64,000 bases of DNA from Deinococcus deserti VCD115. GTDB taxonomy: Bacteria; Deinococcota; Deinococci; Deinococcales; Deinococcaceae. Each line of letters starts with the position of its first letter. Position 1 is the stretch's first letter. The stretch lies in assembly GCF_000020685.1 (NCBI RefSeq), contig NC_012526.1:2620001-2684000 (forward strand), written 5' to 3'. Under the pieces are notes generated by a model. It was given only the letters and a program-made list of their open reading frames with translations. It ran no database searches and was not told the origin of the DNA. The position numbers and the translations under genes were made by a program. This document shows positions 30,483-43,281 of this stretch, one piece after another.

Positions 30483-30681
30483 ATCCTCCAGCATAGGCGG
30501 GCAGGACTCACGGCGCTGTGACGCCTGGTCTTGACGGGTATGCCGAAGGTGCACTCCTGTTTTTCCGAGTTGTGCCTCTGCTCTGTCTGTAAAAAGAACC
30601 TGGTGGACAGAGATACGGAGGCCATGTCGCAGGAGCCTTTGAGCGGCATTCCGCCTGCCATTGCTGTCTGGTTCATGTGCA

Positions 30682-30708
30682 GTAGACCGCAGCCCGGCTG
30701 AGGTCTAC
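30682..30708 (+). promoter_or_regulatory. inverted repeat upstream of the PAS gene
   Basis: GTAGACC-N13-GGTCTAC, perfect 7-bp arms, 25 nt before the start codon at 30733. It could be an operator or a leader hairpin. Confidence 0.35.
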
Positions 30709-30732
30709 CGTGACACTCAAAAGGAGGCGGAC

Positions 30733-31386
30733 ATGCTGAGCGTAAGACCCATGTCATGGCCTGACTCTCATACTCCGGGGATGAGACCGGGCGTCCGCGA
30801 ACTGCGCTTCGGATATGGGCTGTTTGCGCTGCTGTTGCTGACCACCCTGCTGGTGGTGGTGCTGATGGAGCGCCCGGCAGTCTACTGGGTGCTGCTGCCT
30901 CTGCTGGCAACCCAGGTCATCGCCTTATGGCTGACCAGTCGGATAATCCGGATCGTGCGTCATCACCGGCAGGTCCGTGAGTCCTACGAGCAGGAACTGG
31001 ATTTTGCTCGGCAGGTGATGGAAAGCATGGTGCACGGCGTGACCGTAACGGACAAACATGGAGAGGTCATGTACGCCAACCGGGCTGCCGCTGAGATCTA
31101 CGGCCGACCCACCGAGGAAATCGTCGGCAACACGGCTTTTGCGCTGACAGTTCCGGAAGACCACCACCTGCTGCGTGCAGCCCAGCAGGCGCGGCAGCTG
31201 GGCCGCAGCGGCGCTTACCACGTACGGGTACAGCGCCCCGGAGGAGACCGTGTGCGGGTACAGGTGACCGGTACGCCAAGGTTTCATCAGGGCCGGATGG
31301 TAGGGAGCTTTGCTTCGGTGGTACTGGAGCCGGATTCTGCGACCGGAGCACTTCGTCAGGAGACCCACCCAGTTCAGCCTGAATAA
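30733..31386 (+). CDS. membrane protein with a single PAS domain, no output domain
   Basis: 217 aa from the ATG at 30733, preceded by AAGGAGG with 5-nt spacing, which decides this start over an in-frame upstream one. Two transmembrane helices (about residues 27-45 and 48-68) are followed by a linker helix and one PAS domain (about 92-200: SMVHGVTVTDKHGEVMYANRAAAEIYGRP). No kinase, GGDEF or other output module follows, and no such gene is adjacent in the same direction. It may act by protein contact or as a ligand or redox sensor. Function is inferred only at domain level. Confidence 0.85.
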   Translation: MLSVRPMSWPDSHTPGMRPGVRELRFGYGLFALLLLTTLLVVVLMERPAVYWVLLPLLATQVIALWLTSRIIRIVRHHRQVRESYEQELDFARQVMESMVHGVTVTDKHGEVMYANRAAAEIYGRPTEEIVGNTAFALTVPEDHHLLRAAQQARQLGRSGAYHVRVQRPGGDRVRVQVTGTPRFHQGRMVGSFASVVLEPDSATGALRQETHPVQPE

Positions 31387-31748
31387 CACCGGGTCAGGCG
31401 AATAACATGAATCCAGATAACCCTTCACGCAGCCCTGGTATGTTTTCCGCCCCCGCAGGCAGATAAATACGCGACCATGCCTGACATTCATGTCAGAGCC
31501 TCCGATATGCCGGATGCGCGTGACTTCCGGGGAGATTCGAGAGCCGCCGGGCAGATACGGTGACCACCGTGCCGGGCAGTGGTCTGCCTATAGTTCTGTG
31601 CACAGCACCGCCCGGCCTTCTGATACACCTCGCTCAGTCCGTTCTGACCGCCTGATTTTCGAGGATGGTCAGAACACTGAATGGTCCTGCGCTGATCACC
31701 GGAAACCGCAGCCGTGCCGGTCACCCGCTGCCGATCCACCTGATCTTA
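31387..31748. other. intergenic region upstream of dnaK control elements
   Basis: About 360 nt with short frames only. Nothing recognised before the HAIR-like element. Confidence 0.5.
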
Positions 31749-31769
31749 CTTTAGTCTATGACGCTCAAG
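31749..31769 (+). promoter_or_regulatory. HAIR-like HspR operator upstream of dnaK
   Basis: CTTTAGT-N7-GCTCAAG matches the HspR HAIR consensus CTTGAGT-N7-ACTCAAG at 12 of 14 arm positions with exact spacing. It ends 4 nt before the dnaK -35 box. HspR is a known repressor of heat-shock genes in D. radiodurans; the assignment to this site is inference. Confidence 0.65.
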
Positions 31770-31773
31770 TCTA

Positions 31774-31802
31774 TTGACATCCTTCAACTGTAGCCTTATG
31801 CT
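31774..31802 (+). promoter_or_regulatory. sigma70-type promoter of dnaK
   Basis: A perfect TTGACA (31774-31779), 17-nt spacer and TATGCT (31797-31802). The 5' leader of about 55 nt ends in CAAGGAG before the ATG. Confidence 0.82.
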
Positions 31803-31864
31803 GTCAGACGTTTAGAACTGCTGCCCTGTGGGCTGCAAATCCCTGTATCTCAAGGAGTCAACTC

Positions 31865-33751
<1,887 letters not shown>

Positions 33752-33762
33752 GGCCGGGCAGC

Positions 33763-33789
33763 CACCCAGCAGAGATCGGCTGCTGGGTG
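33763..33789 (+). terminator. hairpin between dnaK and grpE
   Basis: Perfect 10-bp stem CACCCAGCAG/CTGCTGGGTG with a 7-nt loop, 11 nt after the dnaK stop. No U-run, so it more likely attenuates or stabilises the upstream message than ends it completely, giving more DnaK than GrpE. Confidence 0.55.
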
Positions 33790-33905
33790 TGCCCTGAAGG
33801 AACGTCCTTCTCAGGCCCCCACACCAGACCACCCCCAGGGGGAGAGGACGGCCCATGAGCCCCCTCTCCCCTATCTTGCAGAGAATGTTCCGGAGGCGAC
33901 CCCGC

Positions 33906-34556
33906 ATGACCAATGATGACCAGAAGAAAACCGACACCGGCTCCCAGGCCGGAGACACCACCGAAACCCTGAGGCCGGACCAGGAGGGCGAGACCAGCGA
34001 GGTTGAGGTTCTGGACGCCGAGACCGACAACATGGAAGAGGACGCCGACCTGTCGGGCTTCCCCGATATGGACGAGGGAATGTTTGCCCAGGTGCAGGAA
34101 ATGATGGGCAAGCTTCAGCGCGCTGACGAGCTTGAAAAAGAGAACGCAGACCTGAAGCACCGCCTGGGCCGACTGGCCGCTGACTTCGAGAGCTACCGCA
34201 CCCGCACGGCGCAGGACAGTGCCGAGGCGCAGGGTCAGGGGGTCAGCAAGGCCGCTGAGGCGCTGATGCCGGTGTATGACGACATCGACCGCGCCGTCAC
34301 CATGGGCAGCGGTGACCCCGCCAAACTGATCCCCGGCATGCAGGCCGTGCAGGGCAAGGTGCTGAACATCTTTTCCAGCCTGGGCCTGGAAGCCACCGGC
34401 AAGGAGGGTGAGGCCTTCGACCCCCAGTGGCACGAGGCGATTCAGGTGGTTTCTGGTGAGCAGGACGACATGATCGTGCAGGTCTACCAGCTGGGCTTCC
34501 GCATGGGTGACCGTCTGGTCCGCCCGGCGCGCGTGGTCGTCAGCAAAAAGGACTGA
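33906..34556 (+). CDS. grpE: nucleotide exchange factor GrpE
   Basis: 216 aa from the ATG at 33906, preceded by GGAGG with a 9-nt spacing; in-frame starts at 33855 and 33885 lack comparable signals. An acidic disordered N-terminus (about 60 residues) leads to the long dimerising helix ([23 protein letters not shown]) and a C-terminal beta domain ending [21 protein letters not shown], the typical GrpE terminus. It releases ADP from DnaK. The next gene begins 2 nt after its stop. Confidence 0.96.
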   Translation: MTNDDQKKTDTGSQAGDTTETLRPDQEGETSEVEVLDAETDNMEEDADLSGFPDMDEGMFAQVQEMMGKLQRADELEKENADLKHRLGRLAADFESYRTRTAQDSAEAQGQGVSKAAEALMPVYDDIDRAVTMGSGDPAKLIPGMQAVQGKVLNIFSSLGLEATGKEGEAFDPQWHEAIQVVSGEQDDMIVQVYQLGFRMGDRLVRPARVVVSKKD

Positions 34557-34558
34557 GT

Positions 34559-34765
34559 ATGACTGACCCGCTGCATGGCGTCACGCTCCAGACCATCGTG
34601 GAGCGCCTCGCGGACGAGTACGGCTGGGAGGGCCTGGCCCAGCGGGTCCCGGTGCGCTGCTTTCAGTACGACCCCAGCGTGCAGAGCAGCCTCAAGTTCC
34701 TGCGCAAGACCCCCTGGGCACGCGCCAGAGTCGAGGCGTTGTACGTAGATCTCGTGACCCGCTAA
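34559..34765 (+). CDS. VF530/DUF2132 family small protein
   Basis: 68 aa with the VF530 signature: [23 protein letters not shown], then [23 protein letters not shown] and VEALY. VF530 proteins are small helical proteins proposed to bind DNA; their function is not proven. The gene lies between grpE and dnaJ, 2 nt after grpE, so it is co-expressed with the DnaK system. In Thermus a different-looking small assembly factor (DafA) is encoded at the end of the equivalent operon, which makes the position worth noting; I do not claim homology. Confidence 0.9.
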   Translation: MTDPLHGVTLQTIVERLADEYGWEGLAQRVPVRCFQYDPSVQSSLKFLRKTPWARARVEALYVDLVTR

Positions 34766-34805
34766 GCCCGTTTTCTTTCCCTCTTTCCGCCAGGAGGCGA
34801 CCACC

Positions 34806-35726
34806 ATGGCCTATAAGGATTATTACGACGTGCTGGGTGTCTCGCGTGGCGCGTCCGATGCGGACATCAAGTCCGCCTACCGCAAACTCGCCAAGCAGTT
34901 TCACCCCGACAAGAACGCCGGCGACGACAGGGCTGCCGAGCGCTTCAAAGAAATCGGTGAAGCCTACGCCGTTCTGAACGATCCGGAAAAACGAAAACTG
35001 TACGACCAGTACGGTCATGCCGGACAGGTTCCCCCCGGAGCCTATCCCGGCAGCGGGGGGTTCCCCGGAGCAGACTTCGGCGGGTTTGATCCTGGGCAGT
35101 TCAGCGACTTCTTCCAGGGCCTGTTCGGGCAGACCGGACCGCGTGGAGGCGGAGGAGGATACCGCAACCCGGCGGGGCAGCAGGTCAACATCGAGGATCT
35201 GCTGGGCGGTTTGGGCGGCGCAGGACAGAGCCGGCGCTTCGTGCAGAACGTCGAAGGCGAGTTGCAGGTCACGCTTGAAGAGGCCTACAGCGGCTCGGAT
35301 GAGGTCATCAACGTGGACGGCAAGCGCCTGAGCCTCCGTGTCCCGGCGGGGACCAGAGACGGCGCGCGCCTGCGACTGGCCGGGCAGGGCCCCGGTGGCG
35401 GCGACGTTCTGCTGACCATCCGTGTGCTTGAAGACGGCCGCTTCGACCTGGACGGCGATGACCTGACCACCAGCGTGGACGTGCCGGCTCCTGTGGCCGC
35501 GCTTGGGGGGGACGTGAAAGTGCAGACCATTGCGGGTACCACCGGCAACCTCACCGTGCCGCCCGGCAGCAGTGGCGGGCGCAAGATGCGTCTGCGCGGG
35601 CAGGGCTGGCCCCGCAAGGACGGTACCCGGGGAGACCTCTATGTGCGCCTGAACGTCACTGTGCCCAAGGATCTGACTGACGAGGAAAAAGAGCTGTACC
35701 GGCGATTGCGCGACCTCCGGCACTGA
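34806..35726 (+). CDS. dnaJ: DnaJ co-chaperone lacking the zinc finger
   Basis: 306 aa. The J domain occupies residues 4-70 with HPD at 33-35. A Gly/Phe-rich linker (about 75-125) follows, then two C-terminal beta domains (about 140-300) ending in a dimerisation region. There are no CxxCxGxG repeats, so this is a class B (CbpA-like) J protein, yet it sits in the dnaK operon and is probably the main partner, as in Thermus. AGGAGG precedes the start. A strong terminator closes the operon. Confidence 0.95.
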   Translation: MAYKDYYDVLGVSRGASDADIKSAYRKLAKQFHPDKNAGDDRAAERFKEIGEAYAVLNDPEKRKLYDQYGHAGQVPPGAYPGSGGFPGADFGGFDPGQFSDFFQGLFGQTGPRGGGGGYRNPAGQQVNIEDLLGGLGGAGQSRRFVQNVEGELQVTLEEAYSGSDEVINVDGKRLSLRVPAGTRDGARLRLAGQGPGGGDVLLTIRVLEDGRFDLDGDDLTTSVDVPAPVAALGGDVKVQTIAGTTGNLTVPPGSSGGRKMRLRGQGWPRKDGTRGDLYVRLNVTVPKDLTDEEKELYRRLRDLRH

Positions 35727-35740
35727 AATGGACAACGGAG

Positions 35741-35774
35741 CAGGCCGCACCTTTCGTAGGGTGCGGCCTGTTTG
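35741..35774 (+). terminator. terminator of the dnaK operon
   Basis: An 11-bp perfect stem (35741-35751 with 35760-35770) is followed by GC-poor TTT. Confidence 0.8.
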
Positions 35775-35866
35775 CAGCACAAGCGAAAAGACCCGAGCAT
35801 CGCATGGTATTGGGGTTCTTTTCCTCCAGGTGTAGCCGACCGTTCAGGCTCCTGGCCCTTCCAATT

Positions 35867-36286
35867 TCAGCTCCTGTCAGGCTGGCTGATGCCCTCAAGC
35901 GCCTGTTGATCAGCGTTGGTATCGGTACGCACAGCCAGATCGCCCAGGCTGACAATGCCCACAACCTTGCCGCCCTCGGTCACAGGCAGGCGGCGCAGCT
36001 GACGCTCAGCCATGGCCTGGGCAGCCTCGCGCACGTCAGTGCTGGCCTCCATGGTGAACACGCTGCCAGTGGCGTAATCGCTTGCCGGGGTACCGAAGTC
36101 GTGGCCATAAGCAACTGCCCGCACCACGATGTCGCGGTCAGTAATGATTCCGCGCAGGGTGTCACCCTCCATGATCAGCACATTTCCAATGTCCTGGTCA
36201 CGCATCAGCGTTGCCACTTCCTTGAGCGTGGCCTGAGAGTCCACGGAGGTCAGTTCCCGGGTCATGATCTCGCGCAGGGATGTCAT
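35867..36286 (-). CDS. CBS-domain pair protein
   Basis: 139 aa made of two CBS motifs (about residues 8-60 and 74-122), with the conserved DIGNVLIMEGDTLRGIITDRDI and LRRLPVTEGGKVVGIVSLGDL. Stand-alone CBS pairs bind adenine nucleotides and often regulate other proteins; the partner is unknown. TAAGGT lies 6 nt before the ATG, a leaderless promoter. Confidence 0.93.
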   Translation of the reverse strand: MTSLREIMTRELTSVDSQATLKEVATLMRDQDIGNVLIMEGDTLRGIITDRDIVVRAVAYGHDFGTPASDYATGSVFTMEASTDVREAAQAMAERQLRRLPVTEGGKVVGIVSLGDLAVRTDTNADQQALEGISQPDRS

Positions 36287-36292
36287 GTCCGC

Positions 36293-36298
36293 ACCTTA
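36293..36298 (-). promoter_or_regulatory. -10 box TAAGGT, leaderless promoter of the CBS gene
   Basis: Followed on the minus strand by 6 nt and the ATG at 36286. Confidence 0.55.
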
Positions 36299-36357
36299 AG
36301 GGCAGTACCTTTGGCCGCAGTGGGAGAGACATAAAGGCGCACAGGGGTCTGAGAAGC

Positions 36358-36392
36358 AAAAAACAGGAGAGACTGTTGAAGTCTCTCCCTGC
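36358..36392 (-). terminator. terminator after the secreted subtilase gene
   Basis: A stem of about 10 bp (AGTCTCTCC.. with GGAGAGACT) followed on the minus strand by TTTTTT, 18 nt after the stop codon. Confidence 0.85.
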
Positions 36393-36409
36393 ACTCGTAA
36401 GGCGTCAGC

Positions 36410-38995
<2,586 letters not shown>

Positions 38996-39109
38996 GAGTG
39001 TCAGCGTAGCTGTCTGCCGGTGACGCGCCCTGAAGAGAGCGTTAGGACGTCTTGACCTGCCATCAGTGAACAGTCAGCCTGCGCAGAGCAAAACCTTCAT
39101 GGCCCTGAA

Positions 39110-39802
39110 TCAGCGGGTGTACTGGACGATCAGTTCACCTGTGGTGGTCACACTGTGCAGCATGCTGGTGCGGGTATAGCTCAGGATAATGTCCCCACTG
39201 CTCAGCTGAAGCAGATTCAGCACACCACGAACCCCGTTTCCGGTTCCGGCATTGTTGCCACGGATATTCCACTGAAAGCCGCTCCTGACATCCAGCAAAC
39301 GGTCTGCCGCATTGCTGGGTGCCACGCTGGTGGCCTTGGCGGTGAAACCTTCAGGACCCCGCATCTCTCCGGTGCGCAGGTCGATGCTGACCCCTTTGAG
39401 AATTCCATTCATACCAGGAGCATCACCAAAGCTGACGCGGTTGCTGTCGCGGTTGACCGCAAGGCGGAGTGTCCTGCTGGTTGATGCCAACGTCGGCTGA
39501 AACACCAGATAGCTCAGGAACTCCTTCTTGCTGATGCCCAGCCGTTCGTTATATGCCGGCATTTCTCCGCGCTGGGCACTGGCCATGACCTGATTCAGTG
39601 CCTGCGGATCACCGCCCACATTCATGACGCGCAGGCTCAGGTCCACCAGTGACAGGCTGGCCCGGCGCTCCATCAGCACCGCGGGCTGCGCTGCCAGGGG
39701 CAACAATGCCGCCAGTTTGGTCTGCCAGCCCACGGTCAACGGTTGAGCGACCGCCAGTGAGGCCAGTGCCAGGACTGGAAACAAAAACCGTGCCGCCTTC
39801 AT
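39110..39802 (-). CDS. secreted protein of unknown function
   Basis: 230 aa from the ATG at 39802; a start 24 nt upstream is in frame but a TATGCT -10 box lies 9 nt before 39802. It has an N-terminal signal peptide (MKAARFLFPVLALASLAVAQ). The mature part is beta-rich with no recognised domain. A segment LGISKKEFLSYLVFQPTL is distinctive. It probably resides in the periplasm or outside the cell. Neighbours (protease and aldolase) do not suggest a role. Confidence 0.75.
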   Translation of the reverse strand: MKAARFLFPVLALASLAVAQPLTVGWQTKLAALLPLAAQPAVLMERRASLSLVDLSLRVMNVGGDPQALNQVMASAQRGEMPAYNERLGISKKEFLSYLVFQPTLASTSRTLRLAVNRDSNRVSFGDAPGMNGILKGVSIDLRTGEMRGPEGFTAKATSVAPSNAADRLLDVRSGFQWNIRGNNAGTGNGVRGVLNLLQLSSGDIILSYTRTSMLHSVTTTGELIVQYTR

Positions 39803-39905
39803 GCCACGTTTAGCATAAGACGACACAGTGAGAATTCCCGGCGGCCCGACCTCATCCAGCTTCAGGCGAGGTCAGGCAGGGGTCAGATTGGAAAACGTGT
39901 ACTGG

Positions 39906-40823
39906 TCAGGCTTTACCGACGCTGCCCAGCACGCCCAGCTTGTGCTCGACGATCTTGCTCATCACGTCGCGGGCAGGCCCCATGATTTTGCGGGGGTCGA
40001 ATTCCTTGGGGCTGTTTTTCAGAATTTCGCGGATACCGACGGTCATTGCCAGACGCAGGTCGGTGTCCACGTTGACCTTGGCAATCCCGTGCTGGGTCGC
40101 GCGCTGCAGGTCCTCGTCCGCGATGCCGAAAGCGTCACCGATCTCGCCGCCCGAGTCGCGGAATCGCTGCACGATCTCAGCCGGAACACCGCTGGAGCCG
40201 TGGGCCACCAGCGGAATGCCCAGCAGTTTTTCGATCTTTTCGATACGCTCGTGGTCAATAAACGGGCGGCCCTTGCCCTTGTAGGCGCCGTGGCTGGTCC
40301 CGATGGCAATAGCGAGGTAGTCGGTACCGGTCTGTTCCACGAACTGCACCGCTTCCTCTGGATCAGTCAGGAAGGCGTCCTTCTCGTCCACCACGATGTG
40401 CTCTTCGATGCCGCCCAGACGCCCGATCTCGGCTTCCACGCTGATGCCCATGGCGTGCGCGGCCTCGACAACCCGCCGGGTCTCGTGGACGTTCTCTGCG
40501 AACTGATGATGCGAGGCGTCGATCATGACCGAGGTAAAGCCCATCTTGATGGCCTTCAGGGCACTCTCGTACGAGCTGCCGTGATCGAGGTGCAGTGCAA
40601 CCGGTACCGTGGCGCGCTCGGCCAGATCAATAACGATGTTGGCGAGATCCTGACCACCGTATTTGATGGCCCCTTCGCTCATCTGCACCATGACGGGGCT
40701 GCGCAGCCGCTCGGCGGTGTGGATGATCGCCTGGGTGATTTCCATGTTGTTGGTGTTGAACGAGCCAACCCCGTACTTTCCGGCGCGGGCCGGGACCAGA
40801 ATGTCGTTACCAGTGACGAGCAT
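39906..40823 (-). CDS. fba: class II fructose-bisphosphate aldolase
   Basis: 305 aa zinc-dependent aldolase that cleaves fructose-1,6-bisphosphate to DHAP and glyceraldehyde-3-phosphate in glycolysis and the reverse in gluconeogenesis. Metal and substrate motifs are HLDHGSSYE, the GTSHGAYKG loop and HGSSGVP, with VNVDTDLR near the C-terminus. Length is normal for the shorter class II subgroup. AAAGGAGG sits 6 nt before the ATG, a strong ribosome site fitting high expression. The gene stands alone. Confidence 0.97.
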   Translation of the reverse strand: MLVTGNDILVPARAGKYGVGSFNTNNMEITQAIIHTAERLRSPVMVQMSEGAIKYGGQDLANIVIDLAERATVPVALHLDHGSSYESALKAIKMGFTSVMIDASHHQFAENVHETRRVVEAAHAMGISVEAEIGRLGGIEEHIVVDEKDAFLTDPEEAVQFVEQTGTDYLAIAIGTSHGAYKGKGRPFIDHERIEKIEKLLGIPLVAHGSSGVPAEIVQRFRDSGGEIGDAFGIADEDLQRATQHGIAKVNVDTDLRLAMTVGIREILKNSPKEFDPRKIMGPARDVMSKIVEHKLGVLGSVGKA

Positions 40824-40903
40824 AATGTGCCTCCTTTAACGGTTCCTACTTTACCCGCTGCCTCTGTTCTGCCAAGCGGGTCTACTGGACGTGGGGGCAG
40901 GCG

Positions 40904-40909
40904 TAGCAT
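40904..40909 (+). promoter_or_regulatory. -10 box TAGCAT, leaderless promoter of the aminotransferase operon
   Basis: Followed by 6 nt and the ATG at 40916. Confidence 0.55.
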
Positions 40910-40915
40910 GAACGC

Positions 40916-42136
40916 ATGACCACGACCGCTTTTGACATGAGTGCGCAGCTGTCCCGCCGGGCCCGGACCATGAATGCCAGCGCCATCCGGGAAATCCTGA
41001 AGATCACGCAGCAGCCGGACGTGATCTCGTTCGCTGGCGGTCTGCCTGCTCCGGAACTGTTCCCGATTGAGGACGTGCGCCGCGCGGCCGATGACGTGCT
41101 TACCCGGTATGGCCCGGCTGCGCTGCAGTACAGCACCACTGAAGGTCACGCCCCACTGCGCGAATGGATTGCCATGCGCCACGGCATTCCGGCCGCCAAC
41201 GTGCAGATCGTGACTGGCAGTCAGCAGGGCCTGGACCTGCTGGGCAAGGTGCTGATCGATGAGGGAGACACCGTCCTGGTCGAGGCACCAACCTACCTGG
41301 GAGCGCTGCAGTCCTTCCAGCCGTACCTGCCGCGCTACGCCCAGATTCCTACTGACGACGGCGGCATCGACGTAGAGGCCCTGGAGCGTGTCCTGCATGA
41401 ACAGCAGGCGCAGGGCCAGCGAGTGAAGCTGCTCTACGCCATTCCCAATTTCCAGAACCCCACCGGGAGGACGCTGAGCCTGGAGCGCCGCCAGGCCCTG
41501 GTGGAACTGACGGCCCGCCACGGCCTGCTGATCATCGAAGACGATCCTTACGGGGAGCTGCGGTTCAGCGGAGAGCCGGCGCCCAGCCTCTATGAGCTGG
41601 GTCTGGCTCTGGCCGGCGGCGACCCCGAGCGCAACCACGTGATCTACAGCAGTTCTTTTTCCAAGACCCTGGTGCCCGGCCTGCGCGACGCCTGGGTGCA
41701 GGCGGCCGGGCCGGTGATTGCCAAGCTGATCCAGGCCAAACAGGGCTCGGACCTGCACACCCCGACCTTCAACCAGATGATCATCACCGAACTGCTGCCC
41801 ATCCTTCCCCGACAGATCGAGACGGTCAAACGGGTCTACGGGGAGCGCGGTCAGCGCATGATCGCGCGTATCAGCGAACATTTCCCGGCAGGGGTGGAGT
41901 TCACGCAGCCGCAGGGCGGCATGTTCCTGTGGGTCACTCTTCCACAGGGGCTGGACACCACGGCGCTGTTGCCCCGCGCGGTGGAGCGCAAGGTCGCGTA
42001 CGTGCCGGGCAGCCCCTTCTTTGCGCTGGGCGGCGGAGAGAACACCATGCGCCTGAGCTACAGCAGTGCGGCCCCCGAGAAGATTGACCAGGGTATGCGG
42101 GCGCTCGGCGAAACCCTGAGCGAGGCACTGGCTTGA
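40916..42136 (+). CDS. PLP-dependent aminotransferase (class I/II, LysN/aromatic-type)
   Basis: 406 aa fold-type I aminotransferase. It shows the N-terminal FAGGLPAPELFP, the cofactor region TGSQQGLDL, IPNFQNPTG, the aspartate of IIEDDPYGELRF, and the Schiff-base lysine in SSSFSKTLVPGLR. This layout matches the Thermus LysN / 2-aminoadipate and aromatic aminotransferase subgroup. Because members of this subgroup use aromatic, branched or aminoadipate substrates, specificity is open; a role in lysine synthesis by the AAA route used in this phylum is a reasonable guess. It overlaps the next gene by 4 nt. Confidence 0.92.
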   Translation: MTTTAFDMSAQLSRRARTMNASAIREILKITQQPDVISFAGGLPAPELFPIEDVRRAADDVLTRYGPAALQYSTTEGHAPLREWIAMRHGIPAANVQIVTGSQQGLDLLGKVLIDEGDTVLVEAPTYLGALQSFQPYLPRYAQIPTDDGGIDVEALERVLHEQQAQGQRVKLLYAIPNFQNPTGRTLSLERRQALVELTARHGLLIIEDDPYGELRFSGEPAPSLYELGLALAGGDPERNHVIYSSSFSKTLVPGLRDAWVQAAGPVIAKLIQAKQGSDLHTPTFNQMIITELLPILPRQIETVKRVYGERGQRMIARISEHFPAGVEFTQPQGGMFLWVTLPQGLDTTALLPRAVERKVAYVPGSPFFALGGGENTMRLSYSSAAPEKIDQGMRALGETLSEALA

Positions 42137-42414
42137 CGGCGGCGACGCCGGGCGTGCTGGCCGAGGTCAGACGTGAACGTGAGCGGCAGGAGGCGAAGTG
42201 GGGTGAACAGACCCTGGACCCGGCCGTGTGGCTGATGGTGCTGGGCGAGGAGGTGGGGGAAGCCAACCAGGCCGCTCTGGAACATCTAATGGGCACGCGG
42301 GCCGACCTCAGTCACTACCGCGAGGAACTGGTGCAGGTGGCGGCCGTGGCGGTGCGCGCCATCGAGAACCTGGACCGGCAGCAGGCGGCACAGGTGCGGA
42401 CCGTTCAGGTCTGA
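42133..42414 (+). CDS. MazG-like NTP pyrophosphohydrolase domain protein
   Basis: 93 aa all-helical protein with the metal-binding pattern EEVGEANQA and a second helix REELVQVAAVAVRAIE, as in MazG-like dNTP pyrophosphatases (usually about 100 aa, tetrameric). Such enzymes remove non-canonical or excess nucleotides. The start is a TTG at 42133 in a TTGA overlap with the aminotransferase stop, so translation is probably coupled. It lies 15 nt before murI. Confidence 0.85.
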   Translation: MTAATPGVLAEVRRERERQEAKWGEQTLDPAVWLMVLGEEVGEANQAALEHLMGTRADLSHYREELVQVAAVAVRAIENLDRQQAAQVRTVQV

Positions 42415-42416
42415 CC

Positions 42417-42422
42417 TATCAT
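42417..42422 (+). promoter_or_regulatory. -10 box TATCAT upstream of murI
   Basis: Followed by 7 nt and the ATG at 42430; may give murI its own leaderless transcript within the operon. Confidence 0.45.
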
Positions 42423-42429
42423 CTCCAGG

Positions 42430-43281
42430 ATGAGCAGTGCGGCGCCGGTGGGCGTGTTCGACAGCGGCGTGGGCGGCCTGAGTGTACTGGCCGAGCTGCG
42501 CCGGGCCATGCCCCATGAGGAGTACCTGTATCTGGCCGACACGGCGCACGTGCCGATCGGAGCGCGCAGCGATGAGGAGATTCGGGATCTGACTGATCGG
42601 GCGGTCAGTGCCCTGCATGCCCGGGGAGTCAAGGGCGTAGTGGTTGCCTGCAATACCGCCAGTGCCTTCAGCCTGTCGCACCTGCGCGCGCGCTTTGCCA
42701 TACCGATCATTGGACTGGTACCGGCCGTGAAGCCAGCAGTAGAGGCCACCCGCAGCGGGGTGGTAGGCGTTCTGGCCACGCCAGGAACCCTGCGCGGAAC
42801 CCTGCTGGCCGACGTGATCCGGCAGTTTGCCGACCCCGCAGGAGTGAAGGTCCTGCAGGCCGTCAGCCGTGAGTTGGTTCCACTGGTCGAGGCTGGACAG
42901 GCCGACAGTTCCGAAACTCAGGCAGTGCTCCGGGAGGTTCTTTCTCCGCTGGTCCAGGCTGGAGCCGATCAACTGGTACTGGGCTGCACCCATTATCCGT
43001 TTCTCGCCGGAAGCATTCACGCCGAATTTGGAAACTGTTTTACTCTGGTTGACAGCGGAGCAGCGGTGGCCAGACATACCCGGCGCGTGCTGGCAGCCGA
43101 GAATCTGCTGACGGCCCGGACTGAAACCGGCAAGGTGACCTATCTGGTGACAGGCGACGTGGACGCCGCGCGTCCGGTGTTCGCCACCCTGGTAAGTCAA
43201 AACGTGCACAATGAAGACCACACTCCCGCAGCGGCTTCCACACAGGCAGCGCCGCTGAGAATCGAGCATATTCATACATGA
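42430..43281 (+). CDS. murI: glutamate racemase
   Basis: 283 aa cofactor-independent racemase making D-glutamate for peptidoglycan. The two catalytic cysteines are Cys74 (VACNTAS) and Cys186 (LGCTHYPF), with the N-terminal GVFDSGVGGLSVL and the ADTA.VPIG segment. The C-terminal 30 residues (after about 255) are Ala/Thr-rich and longer than usual. The last codons overlap the rph start (ATGA). Confidence 0.96.
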   Translation: MSSAAPVGVFDSGVGGLSVLAELRRAMPHEEYLYLADTAHVPIGARSDEEIRDLTDRAVSALHARGVKGVVVACNTASAFSLSHLRARFAIPIIGLVPAVKPAVEATRSGVVGVLATPGTLRGTLLADVIRQFADPAGVKVLQAVSRELVPLVEAGQADSSETQAVLREVLSPLVQAGADQLVLGCTHYPFLAGSIHAEFGNCFTLVDSGAAVARHTRRVLAAENLLTARTETGKVTYLVTGDVDAARPVFATLVSQNVHNEDHTPAAASTQAAPLRIEHIHT

